Source: G965216695 sp965216695
Lineage (GTDB): Bacteria; Pseudomonadota; Gammaproteobacteria; Pseudomonadales; Azotimanducaceae
Length of the DNA stretch: 64,000 nt
Direction: 5' to 3'
Assembly: GCA_965216695.1 (NCBI GenBank)
Contig: OZ244212.1
Location: 62,001 to 126,000 of the forward strand
The notes beneath the pieces are model-generated. The model was given only the letters and a program-made list of their open reading frames with translations, searched no databases and was not told the origin of the DNA. Shown piece after piece: positions 1 to 7,903 of the stretch (position 1 is its first letter; the number at the start of each line of letters is the position of its first letter). Both the position numbers and the translations under genes were made by a program.

Positions 1-789
1 ATTGGGTGTCAGTTCGCCGGGTCGAATCGATGAAACATTCTCGAAAAAGCCTGTATCAATATCCTGCTCCGAGCCGCGGAGATTCAGCAGTATCTCGCCG
101 CGATCGTTCGGGGTGAACAACAACTGCAATCGCGCAGCACGGTCGTTGGCGTTGTTCAGTTTGTCGCCGGTAACGCGATTGTCGACGTATCCGTCGTTGT
201 CGTGGGTGGCGAGCGAGAGCCGCGCGGCCAGCATGTCGTTCATCCGGCCGCCGAGTGCGCCTTCGAACTTGATCTGATCGTGCTCGCCTACCGTGATCTG
301 TGCGTAGCCGTCCGTCTCGTCACCCGGTTTCACGCTCACGTAGTGCGCGAGCCCGCCCGTTGCGTTGCGGCCGTACAACGTGCCCTGCGGACCGCGAAGA
401 ATTTCCACACGTTCCATGTCGAACAGCATGAAGCCGGTTCCCGACATCTGTGAGATGTACACCTCGTCCAGATAGACGGCAACCGGACTCTCTACGTTTG
501 TTGTGAAATCCGAGTTAGCAACGCCGCGAATAGCAATGGCGTAGTTGGCTTCGCCGTTCGGTTGCACCGTTGAGACACCCGGCGCCATCGCCGTCACCTG
601 TTGCGCGTTGGTGTAACCCAGCTGACGCATCTGATCCCCGGTAACCGCGCTGATGGCGATGCCGACGTCTTGTACGTTCTGTTCGCGCTTCTGTGCCGTT
701 ACCACGACTTCTTCAATCACTGCGGCGTAGGTCGGACCCGCACAAAGGATGACGCACGGCAAGATGCATCGTAGGCACTTTCTCTTCAT
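1..789 (-). CDS. TonB-dependent outer-membrane receptor, N-terminal part (runs off the window)
   Basis: The first 263 codons of a TonB-dependent receptor; the beta-barrel end lies beyond base 1. After a signal peptide (about residues 1-22) comes a TonB-box-like stretch (IEEVVVTAQKRE) and then the plug domain, with the hallmark segments VEILRGPQGTLYGRNATGG and a preceding DEVYI. Such receptors import scarce substrates across the outer membrane using TonB/ExbBD energy. The style of TonB box and plug is that of the large group of receptors found in catabolic gene clusters rather than a classical siderophore receptor. Its ATG overlaps the stop of the upstream TetR gene (ATGA), so both are one transcript and the regulator probably controls uptake. 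Substrate unknown; an aromatic amine would fit the divergent operon, but this is inference. Confidence 0.9.
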   Translation of the reverse strand, partial: MKRKCLRCILPCVILCAGPTYAAVIEEVVVTAQKREQNVQDVGIAISAVTGDQMRQLGYTNAQQVTAMAPGVSTVQPNGEANYAIAIRGVANSDFTTNVESPVAVYLDEVYISQMSGTGFMLFDMERVEILRGPQGTLYGRNATGGLAHYVSVKPGDETDGYAQITVGEHDQIKFEGALGGRMNDMLAARLSLATHDNDGYVDNRVTGDKLNNANDRAARLQLLFTPNDRGEILLNLRGSEQDIDTGFFENVSSIRPGELTPN

Positions 790-1454
790 GAGCTCTCTCC
801 GGTAGCAGATGAGGATGGTTTGTCGTTGCGCGCAGTATCCGCGTGCTGCACGAGATTCAGAAAACTGTTGACGGCGATTTGCTTTACGGTTTCTGCCTGC
901 CGGCTGTGCGGGCGTTCGTGGCCTATGAACATCGTCTGCCCTTCGATCGACGCAGAGATGAACAATGCAAGTGCCTGGCTTCGTTCGCTCGTCAGCCGGG
1001 GATTCACGCGACCGATCAGCTCTTCGAGAACCGCGCGATATCGCGCATACAGTGCTTCCATCTGTTGCGCCGCCACGGCCTCCCGATTTGCCATTGCCCA
1101 TAGTTCGGGGAAAAAGAGCGTCGTGTCTCGCGTGGACAGATCCCCGATCACAAACTCGAGTACGGCGCGCAGCTGGTCACTCGGATTGACACCGGCGGCG
1201 GTGCGCAGTTCGTCAAACTGATGCAGGTAGCCCTCGATAACGTCGGTCAGCAGATCCTCAAGCAGATCGGATCGCGTTGCGTAGTAATAGTGCAGGTTGC
1301 CGGGTGATATGCCGACCTCCCGCGCGACGCGGCGCATCGTCAACGCGGCGGCGCCTTCATCGATCAACAAGCGGCGGGCGGTAGTGAGGATCGTGCGTAC
1401 CCGAGTGCGTCCCACCCGGTATTCGGCGGTACCTGGACGCAGATTGGCAGCCAT
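786..1454 (-). CDS. TetR/AcrR family transcriptional regulator
   Basis: A 222-residue one-component repressor-type regulator. The N-terminal helix-turn-helix is clear: a TARRLLIDEGAAALTMRRVA stretch followed by the recognition region VGISPGNLHYYYATRSDLL. The rest is an all-helical ligand-binding/dimer domain. I chose ATG at 1454 because AAGG sits nine bases upstream; a TTG at 1493 and an ATG at 1475 are in frame but lack a ribosome-binding site. It overlaps the TonB receptor start by four bases and is divergent from the amine dehydrogenase operon, so it may control both through the 1455-1698 intergenic region. Ligand unknown. Confidence 0.9.
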   Translation of the reverse strand: MAANLRPGTAEYRVGRTRVRTILTTARRLLIDEGAAALTMRRVAREVGISPGNLHYYYATRSDLLEDLLTDVIEGYLHQFDELRTAAGVNPSDQLRAVLEFVIGDLSTRDTTLFFPELWAMANREAVAAQQMEALYARYRAVLEELIGRVNPRLTSERSQALALFISASIEGQTMFIGHERPHSRQAETVKQIAVNSFLNLVQHADTARNDKPSSSATGESS

Positions 1455-1517
1455 CTCAGTTAACCTTGCACCCATGGGACAATCTGCAGGCAACGGGTAC
1501 GTCGTCAGGCATTACGG

Positions 1518-1547
1518 TTGATGTCAGATTTAGAACAGCAGTACTAT
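1518..1547 (+). promoter_or_regulatory. Candidate sigma-70 promoter for the amine dehydrogenase operon
   Basis: TTGATG (1518-1523) and TACTAT (1542-1547) are separated by 18 bases in the region between the divergent TetR gene and the first heavy-chain gene. Orientation fits the plus-strand operon and would give a leader of about 145 bases. Recognised by eye only. Confidence 0.4.
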
Positions 1548-1601
1548 ATTCGTGTTGGGCTATTCGATCTACTTCAATCGCGGTTCGATCAGGACATGTT
1601 T

Positions 1602-1628
1602 GACGTTAGAGACGTGAAAGACGTTAGA
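1602..1628. repeat. Three 9-bp tandem repeats, possible regulator site
   Basis: GACGTTAGA, GACGTGAAA and GACGTTAGA follow each other without gap, the middle copy differing at two positions. They lie between the divergent TetR gene and the dehydrogenase operon, downstream of the candidate promoter, where an operator would be expected. Not a palindrome, which is unusual for a TetR-family site. Confidence 0.5.
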
Positions 1629-1698
1629 GTAGCGGGAACGTAACGGGAGAGTCGCGGGGAAGTCGGCGCGGGATTTACCGGGGACAAGCGGGGACTCA

Positions 1699-2913
1699 AT
1701 GAACGAATCGCTCTTGGGACGCTGGCGCGAGCCGTGGGAAGTCGGTGTGCGGCTGCCATGCAAGCTACTGTTGGGGCTTCTATCGGTGGTTCTTTTCGGG
1801 CTCCAGGCGCCGCCTGCGCGAGCGGAACTCCAGCCTGAGCCGGTACCAAACGTCGTCCGCCTCGACACGCCCTATCCGGGGCATTTCGCAATCGTGCACG
1901 ATTTCGGATTCGGTAGCCTGATCGACAGTAGCTTCGGCCTCGTCGATACGGTCACTCGCCGCTTCAAAGGTATGATGAGCGCCGGTCAGTTCGCGACATT
2001 CAACGTGTCGGGCACGCGGGGCGAGTTGTACGTCTCGGAGACGTATCACAGTCGTGGCAGCCGTGGCACCCGAACGGACCTGGTCACCGTGTACGACATG
2101 GCAAACCTGGCGATAGTCGCGGAAATCGAACTTCCGCCCCGACGTGCCAACATCGTCGTAAATAAATGGGCAACGGCGCTCACGCGCGACGAGCGCTATC
2201 TGCTCGTGTTCAATCTCAATCCGGCAACCTCTGTAACGGTGGTTGATCTCGATTCCCGGCGAGTGGTCAACGAGATTCCTACACCGGGCTGCAGCCTCGT
2301 GTTTCCAACCGCGGGGAACGATTTTTTCATGCTCTGTGGTAACGGCGGGTTGATGCAGGTTGTGCTGCACGACGACGGGTCCCTGCACGATACCCACCCG
2401 GTAGAACCATTCATCGACATTGATCACGATCCGTTATCAGAAAAATCCAGCCGCGCGGGCGACACCTGGTATTTCGTTAGCTTTCGCGGCCAGGTTCAGC
2501 CGATCAGCACTACGTCTGTGGTGCCCAAACCGCTGACGCGGTGGTGGATTACCAACGATCGTGAGCGTAAACGCGGTTGGCGTCCTGCGGGTTGGCACTG
2601 GACCGCGTCCGACGCCTCCGGCGACCTGTGGGTTGCCATGACGTCGAAGGGATACGACGGCAGCCACAAAGATCCGGCGGAGGAAGTGTGGCGGTTGAAT
2701 CCGGGCACCCAAAAGCGGGAACAGCGCGTCGAACTCCGGAATCCCGGACTCAGCATTGATGTCACGCTAACAGAGCAACCGCTGCTGTTGGTCGTCAGCG
2801 CTGCGGCGACGCTCGACGTGTACGATGCCCGATCGGGAAAGTACATGCACAGCATCCATGAACTCGGCGCATCGCCTTACATGGTTCATCGTATGCCCGG
2901 AACCGACAGGTAG
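1699..2913 (+). CDS. aauB: Aralkylamine/methylamine dehydrogenase heavy chain, copy 1
   Basis: The large (alpha) subunit of a periplasmic tryptophan tryptophylquinone (TTQ) amine dehydrogenase, 404 residues, the normal family size. It has an N-terminal signal peptide (hydrophobic LLLGLLSVVLFGL, cleavage near PARA-E) and then a seven-bladed beta-propeller of the amine dehydrogenase type, recognisable by blocks such as FKGMMSAGQFATF, YVSETYHSRGSRGTRTDLVTVYD and the C-terminal LSIDVT...LDVYDARSGKY. The heavy chain carries no cofactor; it packs against the TTQ light chain and shapes the substrate channel. The light-chain gene starts 23 bases downstream. A second heavy chain (3527-4735) lies in the same operon. 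Aromatic-amine type is favoured over methylamine type because of the cysteine pattern of the partner light chain. Confidence 0.9.
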   Translation: MNESLLGRWREPWEVGVRLPCKLLLGLLSVVLFGLQAPPARAELQPEPVPNVVRLDTPYPGHFAIVHDFGFGSLIDSSFGLVDTVTRRFKGMMSAGQFATFNVSGTRGELYVSETYHSRGSRGTRTDLVTVYDMANLAIVAEIELPPRRANIVVNKWATALTRDERYLLVFNLNPATSVTVVDLDSRRVVNEIPTPGCSLVFPTAGNDFFMLCGNGGLMQVVLHDDGSLHDTHPVEPFIDIDHDPLSEKSSRAGDTWYFVSFRGQVQPISTTSVVPKPLTRWWITNDRERKRGWRPAGWHWTASDASGDLWVAMTSKGYDGSHKDPAEEVWRLNPGTQKREQRVELRNPGLSIDVTLTEQPLLLVVSAAATLDVYDARSGKYMHSIHELGASPYMVHRMPGTDR

Positions 2914-2936
2914 AACTGACCAGGAGCCCCGAACCC

Positions 2937-3479
2937 ATGGCGGAAACCAAATCGTTCGACCGGATTGCGGAGCGTCTTTCGCGAGGACTCGCCAGGCGCA
3001 GTGCGCGGCGCGGATTCCTGGGTCGCCTCGGCGCCGGCCTGCTTGGCGCGGCCGCACTGCCGCTTCTGCCGGTTGCCCGGGCCAGTTCCGGTGCCGAGTC
3101 GCTTGTGCCACCCCAAACCAGCGGAATCGAAGGGGATCCGGGTGATCCCACTCAGTGCGACTACTGGCGCTACTGCGCGATCGACGGTTACCTGTGCAGC
3201 TGCTGCGGCGGAACGCAGAATGCGTGCCCGCCGGGCACCGAGATGTCGCCGTTGACGTGGATTGGTACCTGCAGGAATCCGGCCGACGGCAAAAACTATG
3301 TCATTTCCTACAATGACTGCTGCGGCAAGAGCGATTGCGGGCGTTGCCTGTGCAATCGCAACGAAGGAGACAAACCCGTGTACCGGCCGCAGGCGAACAA
3401 CGACATCGACTGGTGTATCGGAACGACCACCAACGTATACAACTGTTCCACGGCAGTTCTGCTCGGCGTTGCCGAGTGA
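2937..3479 (+). CDS. aauA: Aralkylamine/methylamine dehydrogenase TTQ light chain, copy 1
   Basis: The catalytic beta subunit, 180 residues. It starts with a long twin-arginine signal (SARRGFLGR followed by a hydrophobic stretch and PVARA). The mature part has 14 cysteines, seven possible disulfides. The two tryptophans that become TTQ are Trp108 (SPLTWIGTC) and Trp159 (NDIDWCIG), and the catalytic Asp is Asp127 (SYNDCCG); these positions are within one residue of my recollection of the Alcaligenes faecalis enzyme. The CSCCGG and CCGKSDCGRC blocks contain an extra cysteine pair absent from methylamine dehydrogenase, favouring an aromatic amine dehydrogenase (EC 1.4.9.2). TTQ formation and Tat export of the folded subunit normally need MauD/MauE and an oxidising maturase. 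Confidence 0.93.
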   Translation: MAETKSFDRIAERLSRGLARRSARRGFLGRLGAGLLGAAALPLLPVARASSGAESLVPPQTSGIEGDPGDPTQCDYWRYCAIDGYLCSCCGGTQNACPPGTEMSPLTWIGTCRNPADGKNYVISYNDCCGKSDCGRCLCNRNEGDKPVYRPQANNDIDWCIGTTTNVYNCSTAVLLGVAE

Positions 3480-3526
3480 CGGGTTGCGCGCGCACGGGCA
3501 ACTCTACATTGACGGGAGACGATGAC

Positions 3527-4735
3527 ATGAAACATCCAGGCGGCAGTGGCATTGGAGGCGCGCTGTTTGCACTCTGTTTCGCGGTGGTTTCGTCAACCGG
3601 GACTGTTCGGGCAGATACGGATGCGTTCCAGCCGGAATCGATTGGTGCTGTGCGCTCACTGTCCGAGTCGGATTCGAACGATTGGCTGGTGGTGAACGAC
3701 GCAGCGTTTTTCCACATGCTGGAAGGGCGGGTGTTTCTGATCGACCCGTTCGCGCCAACGCCGGCCAAGCAGGTTCAGGGAATGATGTCGGCGAGTTTCC
3801 TCGCGAGCTATACGCGCAGCGATACGCGCAACGAACACTACGTGATAGAGAGCTTCTTCAGTCGCGGCAATCGCGGCGGCGAACGCTCGGACTGGGTGAC
3901 GATTTACGATGCGGACACGCTGGATGTACGGGCGGAAATTGCAATCCCGCCAAAGCGTGTGAGCGGTATGCCGAAGACGACGGCGGTGCACCTGTTGGAC
4001 GGTGAACAGTTTCTCCTGGTGTATAACTTCACGCCCGCGCAATCGGTGAGTGTCGTCGACGTTGCCAACCGGCGTTTTGTGGGTGAAATCGCGACCGCGG
4101 GCTGCGGCTTCATCGTAGCCTCCGACGGGTTGCGATTTGCATCGCTCTGTTCGGACGGCGCGGTGCTGGTAAACGAACTCGATGAAAACGGCGCCTCCTC
4201 AGATGCGGTACGCATAAAGGAGTTTGTGGATGCGGAAGACGATCCGGTGTTCGAGACGAGCGTTGCCATCGGCGAGCGCACGTACTTCGTGACCTTTACG
4301 GGCGACGTTCAGGTGTTGCGGGCCGTACGCACCGGTTTCAGAGCAGAGCGCGGTTTTTCGCTGCTTACTGACGACGATCGCGAAGCGAACTGGCGTCCGG
4401 GGGGTATGTCGATGGTTTCCGTCGACGATCAGGGCGCGATGTACGTGCTGATGCACCCGGATGGCGCAGATGGAACCCATAAGAACGGCGGCAGCGAGGT
4501 CTGGAAGTTCGAAACGAAGCGCAATCGGTGGCAACGAACGCAGCGCATCGAGTTGAAGACGTGGGGTCTGTCGATCGCCAACGCGGGCTCCGGCGATGAT
4601 AGGTACCTGGCGGTTACCAATGCAGAGATGAGCGTTGACATCTACGACGCGGGTGGGACGTACGCGCACACGCTGTCAACGGTGTTCGAAACACCGTTTT
4701 TGCTCTATCCCATGACGGCGTCGGCGCCGCAGTGA
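3527..4735 (+). CDS. aauB: Aralkylamine/methylamine dehydrogenase heavy chain, copy 2
   Basis: A second, clearly diverged heavy chain of 402 residues. I chose the ATG at 3527, which follows GGGAG by nine bases and gives a clean signal peptide (GALFALCFAVVSS...VRA); the open frame extends upstream only into the light-chain gene. The same propeller blocks are visible: QGMMSASFLASY, YVIESFFSRGNRGGERSDWVTIYDADT, and LSIANAGSGDDRYLAVTNAEMSVDIYD. Its stop overlaps the GTG start of mauE. This copy, followed by mauE, mauD and light chain 2, has the order of the known aauBEDA operon, so it is probably the ancestral set, with the copy 1 B-A pair added upstream. Whether the two heavy chains pair with specific light chains is unknown. 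Confidence 0.88.
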   Translation: MKHPGGSGIGGALFALCFAVVSSTGTVRADTDAFQPESIGAVRSLSESDSNDWLVVNDAAFFHMLEGRVFLIDPFAPTPAKQVQGMMSASFLASYTRSDTRNEHYVIESFFSRGNRGGERSDWVTIYDADTLDVRAEIAIPPKRVSGMPKTTAVHLLDGEQFLLVYNFTPAQSVSVVDVANRRFVGEIATAGCGFIVASDGLRFASLCSDGAVLVNELDENGASSDAVRIKEFVDAEDDPVFETSVAIGERTYFVTFTGDVQVLRAVRTGFRAERGFSLLTDDDREANWRPGGMSMVSVDDQGAMYVLMHPDGADGTHKNGGSEVWKFETKRNRWQRTQRIELKTWGLSIANAGSGDDRYLAVTNAEMSVDIYDAGGTYAHTLSTVFETPFLLYPMTASAPQ

Positions 4736-5253
4736 GCGGCGTTGTAGCACCGCTGCTGTATTGGACGCTCGCCGGGGTGTTCGGGCTTGCGGTCTTACAC
4801 AAGGTACGTACAGGGGAGCGATTCTGGGCGGTCGTGCACGCGTACGGACTGACGCCGAAATCAGTCAGCCAGGTTCTAGCACGTGGTTTACCGTGGGTTG
4901 AAGCTGCGATCGCAGGGGGTCTCGTGCTCTGGTGGCCTCCCGCGGCGGCCGCAGCCGGGTGCCTGCTGTTTGGCTACGCGCTCGCCATGTCGATCGCTCT
5001 TCTGCGCGGCCGGAAGTCGATTGACTGCGGGTGCGGTGAGGCGCCCACACCGGTGCACGTGGTGCTGGTTCTACGGAACGCACTGTTGGTTGCTGCCGCT
5101 GCCTGGCTCGCTACCGGCGCCAACGTGCAAGTGACCGTGGGGGCTCTTACGGCTGCTGCTGGCGCGGCCTTCCTGGTGGCCAGTATCGAAGCAGGCAATC
5201 AATTGCTGGCAAATCGCTTTCGAATGCTGACGGCGGGTATCGGTCATGGATAA
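4732..5253 (+). CDS. mauE: MauE-type membrane protein for amine dehydrogenase maturation
   Basis: A 173-residue inner-membrane protein with four to five hydrophobic segments (near residues 8-25, 50-70, 75-92, 107-125, 130-150). The DCGCG pair of cysteines after the third segment is typical of the MauE/DoxX-like family. MauE is required, with MauD, for processing, export or disulfide formation of the light chain. The GTG start overlaps the preceding heavy-chain stop (GTGA), and the 3' end overlaps mauD by eight bases, so translation is coupled. A single mauE serves two light chains here. Confidence 0.88.
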   Translation: MSGVVAPLLYWTLAGVFGLAVLHKVRTGERFWAVVHAYGLTPKSVSQVLARGLPWVEAAIAGGLVLWWPPAAAAAGCLLFGYALAMSIALLRGRKSIDCGCGEAPTPVHVVLVLRNALLVAAAAWLATGANVQVTVGALTAAAGAAFLVASIEAGNQLLANRFRMLTAGIGHG

Positions 5254-5875
5254 TGTATTGATCGCCTCGACCGTGCTGCTGTGGATTGCGGTCGTAATTC
5301 TTGGTTTTCTGGTGCTTGCATTGACGCGTCAGATTGGCGTTCTCTACGAGCGCGTAGCGCCAGCGGGTGCGTTGGCGCTCAACAGCCGTTTGCGCGTCGG
5401 CGACGAAGCACCCGTGATCGCGGGTACGGCGTTGTCCGGGGATACGGTCGATTTCGAGGTTTCGGGTGACGGCAGCCGGTTGCTGTTTTTTCTCGCCCCT
5501 GATTGCCCTATCTGTAAATCGTTGCTTCCGGTCGCTGAACGATTACCCGCAGAAGTTGCCGGATTGACGATCGTTTATGTCAGCGACGGAGATGACCTCG
5601 CAACCCATTCAGACTTTGCCCGTGAACACGGACTCGATCCGGCGCGCTACGTGGTTTCGGAAGTGATCGGCCGCAGTTATGGTGTCGGCAAGTTGCCCTA
5701 CGCGGTCCTCGTAGGTAGCGACGGTCGGGTGCAATCCATGGGAATCGTCAATTCCCGCGAGCACCTGGAAAGCCTGTTCGAGGCGCAGCGGTTGGGCGTC
5801 GCCTCACTGCAGGATTATCTGGGACGCAAGGACCCGGGATTGACTTACGATGCCACCGCGGAGGAAGGCCGATGA
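5246..5875 (+). CDS. mauD: MauD thioredoxin-like disulfide protein for light-chain maturation
   Basis: A 209-residue membrane-anchored thioredoxin-fold protein. An N-terminal helix (about residues 4-28) anchors it to the inner membrane. The catalytic pair is Cys87-Pro-Ile-Cys90 within FFLAPDCPICKSLLP, followed by the cis-proline loop around KLPYAVLVG. MauD is thought to form or isomerise the many disulfides of the TTQ subunit in the periplasm. It overlaps mauE by eight bases and light chain 2 by four (ATGA). Confidence 0.92.
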   Translation: MDNVLIASTVLLWIAVVILGFLVLALTRQIGVLYERVAPAGALALNSRLRVGDEAPVIAGTALSGDTVDFEVSGDGSRLLFFLAPDCPICKSLLPVAERLPAEVAGLTIVYVSDGDDLATHSDFAREHGLDPARYVVSEVIGRSYGVGKLPYAVLVGSDGRVQSMGIVNSREHLESLFEAQRLGVASLQDYLGRKDPGLTYDATAEEGR

Positions 5876-6393
5876 ATACGTTGGATACTGCTCTCGAGCG
5901 ATTCAGCAGGCGCATTGCGCGCGGTACCTCGCGCCGCGGCGTACTGGGTATGCTGGGCACGACGCTCGCTGGCGTTGCATCGCTGCCGCTGCTTCCAGTC
6001 GCGCGTGCCGCAACTGGCGGAGGTGCGGTAGAGGAAGCGGGTGATCCGGCGTCCTGCGACTATTGGCGTTACTGTGCAATCGACGGTTTTCTCTGCGAGT
6101 GCTGCGGTGGCAGCGTCAATACCTGTCCTCCGGGCACTGAGATGTCGCCGATCACCTGGCTTGGCACCTGCGACAATCCGGCGGACGGCAAACGTTACGT
6201 GATTTCGTATAACGATTGTTGCGGCACCGCTGGATGCGGCCAGTGTCTGTGCAACCGCAACGAGGGTGATCGGCCGATGTACGTACCGCCAAAGAGTAAC
6301 GATCTGAATTGGTGTCTCGGTACCGAGAACGCTATCTACAATTGCTCTACGGCGCTGATACTGGGCGTTGCGCTGGATGAAGAAAGCGGTTAA
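5872..6393 (+). CDS. aauA: Aralkylamine/methylamine dehydrogenase TTQ light chain, copy 2
   Basis: A second catalytic subunit, 173 residues, with a Tat signal (TSRRGVLGM, then a hydrophobic region ending PVARA). The predicted TTQ tryptophans are Trp96 (SPITWLGTC) and Trp147 (NDLNWCLG), the catalytic Asp is Asp115 (SYNDCCG), and 14 cysteines are kept, including the CECCGG and CCGTAGCGQC blocks. It is very similar to copy 1 in the mature part; main differences are in the signal region, the linker and the C-terminal tail (DEESG extension). All catalytic residues are present, so both copies should be active. The start overlaps mauD (ATGA). Confidence 0.93.
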   Translation: MNTLDTALERFSRRIARGTSRRGVLGMLGTTLAGVASLPLLPVARAATGGGAVEEAGDPASCDYWRYCAIDGFLCECCGGSVNTCPPGTEMSPITWLGTCDNPADGKRYVISYNDCCGTAGCGQCLCNRNEGDRPMYVPPKSNDLNWCLGTENAIYNCSTALILGVALDEESG

Positions 6394-6868
6394 CACATCG
6401 AGCGTACGGCTCAGGATACTTGCCGGTTGGGTTCTCTGGCTGGTGTCGAGCGGGGCGGCGGCTGACCCGTCCTCCGCTGCGACGATGGCGCGTGCCCATG
6501 TGGACTACATGCTGAACTGCCAGGGTTGTCATGGCGCGGCCGGCGCGGGTACGGCGGATGGGAGCGTGCCGCCGCTCGCGGATGCGGTGGGCGCGTTTCT
6601 TGCGGTGCCGGGTGGCAGGGAGTTTTTGGTCCGCGTGCCCGGGTCTGCAAACGCGGCGTTGGACGACGCCAGACTGGCCCAGGTACTGAACTGGATGCTT
6701 CTGACGTTTTCCCCGGACGTGGTCGACGACAGCTTCGAGCCTTACACCGCAACCGAGGTGACCGCGTATCGAAGCGATCCGCTGATAGATGTAGAGGGCG
6801 TTCGCGCCGAGCTCATGAAGCGGATCGCTGCTCACACGAAGGCTGTAGCGGCCGCCGAATCGCGTTGA
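6377..6868 (+). CDS. Periplasmic monoheme cytochrome c, likely electron acceptor of the amine dehydrogenase
   Basis: A 163-residue exported c-type cytochrome. After a signal peptide (hydrophobic LRILAGWVLWLVSSGAAA) the heme site is Cys48-Gln-Gly-Cys51-His52; a likely sixth ligand is the Met in LNWMLLTFS. It is the last gene of the dehydrogenase operon, starting within the end of light chain 2. No amicyanin or azurin gene is present, so this cytochrome is the best candidate to take electrons from TTQ. A small monoheme cytochrome gene follows the aau genes of A. faecalis as well (recalled, not checked). The ATG at 6377 was preferred over an in-frame TTG at 6368. Confidence 0.85.
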   Translation: MKKAVNTSSVRLRILAGWVLWLVSSGAAADPSSAATMARAHVDYMLNCQGCHGAAGAGTADGSVPPLADAVGAFLAVPGGREFLVRVPGSANAALDDARLAQVLNWMLLTFSPDVVDDSFEPYTATEVTAYRSDPLIDVEGVRAELMKRIAAHTKAVAAAESR

Positions 6869-7241
6869 TCGCGATTTCCGTGGTGCGTTTATCTGTGCGC
6901 TTAGCGAATCAGAGACCGGCTTCGCGGAATAATCGCCCCTGATCGGATTTAATGGGCGAACGCCAGGGAACGGCTTCGTCTTACGATTCGTCAGGGACCG
7001 ACGGAGCTTTCCAGGGGAGCAATTCGAAGATCAGCCACCGCACGCAGTGCGCGCATAGGGACGCTCGCGCGAGCGAATAGCACCCACACGATGGCCTTTT
7101 CGGTTTGTAAGTGAATTTTGCGAGTGTTCGCTAGATTGTAATAGAGGCGAACGGTCTGCGAACGGGTTCACAATCCCAAGAAATCAGTTCTCTAAGATGG
7201 CGTTCATTGATTACGAATGCGAACGCATCGGGGAACAGACA
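6869..7241. other. Non-coding gap between the amine dehydrogenase and pilin operons
   Basis: I see no gene here on either strand. The last 150 bases are more A+T rich than the surroundings (for example around 7098-7145) and should hold the promoter of the pilin operon, but no convincing promoter hexamer pair was found. No T-tract terminator is visible after the cytochrome gene. Confidence 0.4.
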
Positions 7242-7793
7242 ATGAACAAACACGAATCGGGAATGACGCTGATCGAACTGCTGGTGGCCATCACGGTCCT
7301 CACCATCCTGATCGGTGTCGGTGTTCCTACGTACGATCGCCTGTCTGTTTCCAACCGCCTCAGCTCGCAGGTCAACGAACTGGTTGCCAGCGTACACTAC
7401 GCGCGCAGCGAAGCGATAAAACGCGGCTCGCCGGTACAGCTGTGCGTCGCTAACGGCAGCCACACGGATTGCGCGGCCGGCTCCGGCAACTGGGGCCAGG
7501 GGTGGGTTGTCAACTCTGTTGCCGATACGCTTCGACTGCGGCGTCACCAGGGCGCGAGCGCGCAAGATTCCTTCGTTGAAATTGGTGCACCCGTCAACGT
7601 TGGCAGCATCACATTTGATCAGAATGGCTTCACGGCGGATTCGCGCACGATCAGGTTGTGCGGACCGGAAAACGACGCGCGGGATGCGCGCGCACTCATC
7701 GTGAACGCAGTTGGCCAGGTGCGCATCGCATCCGACATGAACGGCAACGGGATTGTAGAAGACGCGGCCGGCAACGACATCGCGTGCAGCTAA
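7242..7793 (+). CDS. fimT: Type IV minor pilin FimT/GspH family
   Basis: A 183-residue pseudopilin, first gene of a minor-pilin cluster. A short leader ends at glycine and is followed by the prepilin peptidase site and methylation/hydrophobic helix: ESG then MTLIELLVAITVLTILIG, with the conserved Glu at position +5. A GspH/FimT-type C-terminal domain follows. I start at ATG 7242 (GGGGA upstream); an in-frame start at 7197 would give an unusually long leader. FimT/FimU primes pilus assembly in the tip complex together with PilV, PilW, PilX and PilY1. Confidence 0.88.
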   Translation: MNKHESGMTLIELLVAITVLTILIGVGVPTYDRLSVSNRLSSQVNELVASVHYARSEAIKRGSPVQLCVANGSHTDCAAGSGNWGQGWVVNSVADTLRLRRHQGASAQDSFVEIGAPVNVGSITFDQNGFTADSRTIRLCGPENDARDARALIVNAVGQVRIASDMNGNGIVEDAAGNDIACS

Positions 7794-7903
7794 CAGCGCT
7801 ACGCGATCGTCGTGTGGGCCGCGGAAAACGTTCACATGCCACTCCAGCGGGTTGCGCGGGGTCTGCGGGTTAAACGGAGCGACGACGAGGTCGACAGGCA
7901 CGG

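Noticed and set aside
2937..6393. Methylamine dehydrogenase as substrate class
   Set aside because: The 14-cysteine pattern and the aauBEDA-like order favour aromatic amines; the operon also lacks mauF, mauG, mauM/N and amicyanin.
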